From Pegea sp. RAD2-039 (lineage: Eukaryota > Chordata > Thaliacea > Salpida > Salpidae): a stretch of DNA of 64,000 bases. Below the pieces are notes generated by a model. It did no database searches. It saw only the letters and a list, made by a program, of their open reading frames with translations, and was not told the origin of the DNA. The position numbers and the translations under genes are program-made. The stretch lies in NCBI GenBank assembly GCA_034620365.1, contig JAQGEQ010000192.1, forward strand, positions 1,235,001-1,299,000. Direction: 5' to 3'. This document shows, piece by piece, positions 60,629-64,000 of this stretch (within the stretch, counting starts at the first letter, position 1; each line of letters starts with the position of its first letter).

Positions 60629-63600
60629 ATGTCTGTGTTACCCCTTGAAAAGCAGGAAATCAAAGTTATTGATTTTAAAACAGGTATGATAATACTTAAT
60701 AAAGTTTTTCTACACAATTTTTAAAATATAAATGAAAAAGAAATGGATAATCAAACATTATACTCTATAATCTTGATAATAAACATAAATGAATTATAAT
60801 TTCAGATCGATTTCATAATGTTTCTGTTTTGGATAAAAGTTTATGTAGATCTTATGTGCCTCATTGTTTATATGTTACAATTTCTGTGCCTCATTGTTTA
60901 TATGTTACAATTTCTGATCATTTAACCAAAGATGATTACAATGAATATTCCTCTATAGTTGATCAAATTAATTCTGCCTTACAATGGGTCTTATCTTTAT
61001 GTCATTCCAAATTTTGGTGTCAAGTTAGTTCTGCTATAATTTCAATAAAAATAGGTTTTCTCTTTTATGTATAAACTATATTTTTTAAAGGTTTTTTAAT
61101 GTAAGTTATCATGAACTTTTATCATTTTTTTAGGTGCTACATGATGAAGGGTTACATAAAATTTTGGATTCTTATCTAAAATTTGCTCCTAGATATGAAA
61201 GACCTGATTGGTGCTTTGAGTTTAAACAGAAACATGATTTGCTTCACAAAAATGTTTTTATGATCTTTTTAAGGTTAATTAATTTCTAATTTTATTTTGC
61301 TCTATAATTCTCATTCATAAAATTTTTAAAATATTGTTTTTTTTTTAATTCCAAAACTTATTTAAATTTTTTTCTTACAATATTCTAAACATTAAAGAAA
61401 CTGAGTTTTATTTTAAAATAAAATTTTCTTCTGCTTCAGTTGTTTCAGAGAACTCATAAAATTTGATATTCACAAATTTCTAATGGTACAAATATTGAAA
61501 CAATTTCAGACTGTCCACTCCAAAGGAATCTGCGACTTGCTTCATCACACCTCAAGTTTTTGGAGAATTAATTTATTCCAATTTTTTGTTTGATATTCCT
61601 CGAATAATGGACTTGTGTTGTTTATATGGTAATAATCAAAACCAGCCACTACTTAAAAAACTTGTTGAAAGTGTGTTTAAACATCAAGAAAATTATTTGA
61701 ACGATCTAGTAGAGGTTGCTACTGTTATCACTGAGGTTTGTAAAATTTTATATGTTTCTATAAATAATAAACTATAAGTATTGACTGTTTTTTTTAATAT
61801 GTATGCTTGTTAAGGTTTTGGATAAAGTAGAGGATGCAATAAATGATAAAGACCAACAAAAGTTAAGTTCAAAGCCTTTAATTGAGATGCCAGAATCAAA
61901 GTTTTCTGATATCATTATTTATATTTCTGATATTTTTTCTACACTTAATATATTTATTGGAGATATTTTTCCAAAAGCAACTCATCCATTTTTTGAGGTT
62001 TGTCTGAATTTTACAAATCATTAAGAACAATTTTTTGATGTTATGATAATAAGAATTTTTTCATTTTGATGTTGCTATTTAAGTACCATTCACTAGCTAA
62101 ACTTAATAACTCAAACCATAATCTAAAAAATTGTTTATTTTTTGTTTAACATTTATATTATTATAACTGAAAATCATTAAACCTTGATAATTGCAGGCAG
62201 GAATGATTGAAAAAATTATATTGTTCTATTCTTTGACGAAGCGTTTAAGAAATGCCTTGACAGATAGATCAGAAAACTTAAATGAAGAAAAAACTATCAA
62301 TTTGTTAGCACATTTACAGATAGCAAAAAAATCAATCATTTCATTTGGTCGTTCAATTATTTACAATGAGTTTGTTCAACCTATAATTGAAATTACTAAA
62401 GGAGATCAAAGTAAAGATTTGGCATTAGTTGAACACTTAGCTTTCACTTATATTTATGTAAGTATTCTTTAATTAGTTTATCTGGAAGTGAATTTACAGA
62501 ATTGGTCATTTTCAGGTTCTTCATTCTCTTATTGATGAGGAAATCTTCATAAAAGAACTTAATAGAAACGATGTGATCACTAAAGACTTTAAGGATTTAT
62601 TAGAAGTATGTTTAATTTTCTAAATAATATATTCATGAATTTATTATGGATAAACTTAGATATATTTAATTTGTTTTATAGTAATATAACTTTGTGATAA
62701 ATCATTTCTTAAAATTCGTACAAAATGTTTCAAAAAAAAGACTAATAAAAAATATCAAATGATTAAATAAGTTGACAGTTTTTAAATGTGTCTTTACTGA
62801 TAAGTTGATATTTTCTTCAATTTCTAGACTTATCCTGACATTACAAATATTCCTCTCTGTGATGAAGTTTTGAAAAAACTTAATGTTGAAAAGAAACAAA
62901 AGAAGGTTTTATCCAAAGTCAAGTTGCAAAAACCTCTTTCAAAGATTACTGAAAATACTGATGAAGACATCGAGCTTGCTTCTTCTGCTTCTATTATAAC
63001 AGATATTTTTCCACATTTACAAATGAGCTTTATCAAAAGATGTCTCTTACATTATAACCGTGATACTGAAAGGTTAACACAAGATCTGTTAGAGAATAAC
63101 TTACCACCTCATCTACAAGACTCAAATAGGTCAGTTCATCTTCTCTAAAGTCTTTTGTATCAACAAATCAACTAAATCGAAAAGTTACAAAAGTTATTTT
63201 TATAACCGAAATTTTAGCTTTGCTGAAGATCAAGTTGAACAATTTGATGATGCGGATGTTGATCTTCCCGGTTGCTCAGGGATCAAATCCTCGATGTCAA
63301 CTTGCCAAGATTTAGTCTCTGAGAGGAAAAATTACTTCGATAATGACGATTTTGACTTATTTGGGGCGAATAGCTCCCGCGTCGACACTTCAAAGATACA
63401 TTTTGGGAAAAAAGATAAAAATTATAATCATTGGAAAGATGATACTAGCGGGAAAGAAGAGATGAACAAACTCAAGGACTTTTATTCAAAATATTTGCCA
63501 GGTTTTGATGAAGAAGAAGAAGAGGAAGAAGACACAATCCCGGGTAAACAACGGATCAACAACATCTTATTTGTTTTAACTTTCTTATTTGATGCAGTAA

Positions 63601-64000
63601 ATCCCAACTATGTCTGTGATTATGAGGATGAGAGAGATGACTTTGTGGATGGTTTGAAGATCGGTGTTGATGATGGAGACTATGAAAGCAAACAATTTCA
63701 ATCGGATTTAAATTTCAAAAACAACAAGTACATCATCTTTTCTTTTACTTTCTTGTTGATAGTTTGAATTATTATCAAAATCTTTCAATGAATGTAACAA
63801 CTTCATTTGTCACTTAGCAGTGATGAGAAAGGCAAAAATCTGGACTTTGTGCGAAATCCGGAGGAAGTAAGAGCAGAAAAAGAGAGAAAACGTCAACAAC
63901 GTCAAGAGCTGAATCAAAAAAATAGAAGGCCACAAAAAGTGAAGGACTCTGACAAGCAGCAAGCGATTGATTACAAGCGGAAAGATCAGAATAAAGCTAA
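60629..64000 (+). CDS. ASCC2: ASCC2, activating signal cointegrator 1 complex subunit 2 (3' end beyond window)
   Basis: ASCC2 is the ubiquitin-binding subunit of the ASC-1 complex, which works with the ASCC3 helicase in alkylation-damage repair and in splitting stalled ribosomes. Eleven in-frame exons begin at 60629 (60629-60683, 60806-61023, 61134-61273, 61510-61735, 61815-61997, 62197-62457, 62515-62605, 62828-63129, 63219-63543, 63598-63727, 63821 on). The N-terminal ASCC3-binding region has WVLSLCHSKFWCQVLHDEGL, FLRLSTPKESATCFITPQVF and NFLFDIPRIMDLCCLYG. The CUE domain is at 62980-63125 (IITDIFPHLQMSFIKRCLLH). An acidic linker, DEYDD-like NPNYVCDYEDERDD, and NPEEVRAEKERKRQQRQELN follow. 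The reading frame is still open at the last base, so the C-terminus is missing. Exon 2 carries a perfect 30-bp tandem duplication. The acceptor at 60605-60606 lies 22 bases before the ATG. Confidence 0.93.
60856..60915 (+). repeat. Perfect in-frame 30-bp tandem duplication in ASCC2 exon 2
   Basis: 60856-60885 and 60886-60915 are identical and encode VPHCLYVTIS twice in a row. The length is a multiple of three, so the frame is kept. The identity at every synonymous site shows it is recent, or is an assembly artefact. Confidence 0.9.

Overview
The window is animal nuclear DNA: very AT-rich, with protein genes cut into many short exons by mostly short introns (some under 60 bp) and typical metazoan proteins (RBM5/10-type splicing factor, mitochondrial ferredoxin FDX2, GSAP, PTGES2, delta-tubulin, ASCC2, a thrombospondin-repeat secreted protein). 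The AT content, the abundance of CR1-like LINE debris, the cilia/centriole gene, and possible trans-splicing acceptors fit a cnidarian such as Hydra best. That assignment is inference; other AT-rich invertebrates are possible.

Layout. 1-6400: an RBM5/RBM10-like gene on the minus strand, with a decayed LINE in one intron. 6400-14000: no cellular gene recognised; remnants of two LINE families at 7.4-8.9 kb and much unassigned AT-rich DNA. 14005-24826: a 27-exon plus-strand gene for a secreted protein with a trefoil-like module and about 29 thrombospondin type 1 repeats. 24.8-30.3 kb: intergenic, with a higher-GC element of unknown type, a 5S-rRNA-derived SINE-like element and a CR1 3' tail. 30283-37.2 kb: FDX2 and GSAP, tightly spaced head to tail. 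37.4-41.04 kb: CR1-like LINE pieces on both strands, one carrying a nearly complete but frameshifted ORF1. 41511-42035: an intronless linker-histone-like, very Arg/Lys-rich protein (minus). 44.3-45.3 kb: a minus-strand gene with two KH-like domains. 50109-52021: PTGES2 (plus), convergent with an intronless delta-tubulin gene (52489-53790, minus). 54.6-55.3 kb: a CR1 3' end. 56898-57723: a two-exon gene resembling the sperm microtubule inner protein SPMIP1/ATP6V1FNB. 60629-end: ASCC2, cut by the window edge.

The genes do not form one pathway. Recurring patterns are (i) a good 3' splice acceptor a few to about 70 bases before most start codons, preceded by DNA that is T-rich on the sense strand, as expected for 5'UTR introns or spliced-leader outrons, and (ii) repeated CR1 insertions sharing one conserved 3' end. 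The most distinctive gene is the TSP1-repeat protein. I see no CRISPR, phage, plasmid or bacterial content and cannot defend a claim of a wholly new system here.
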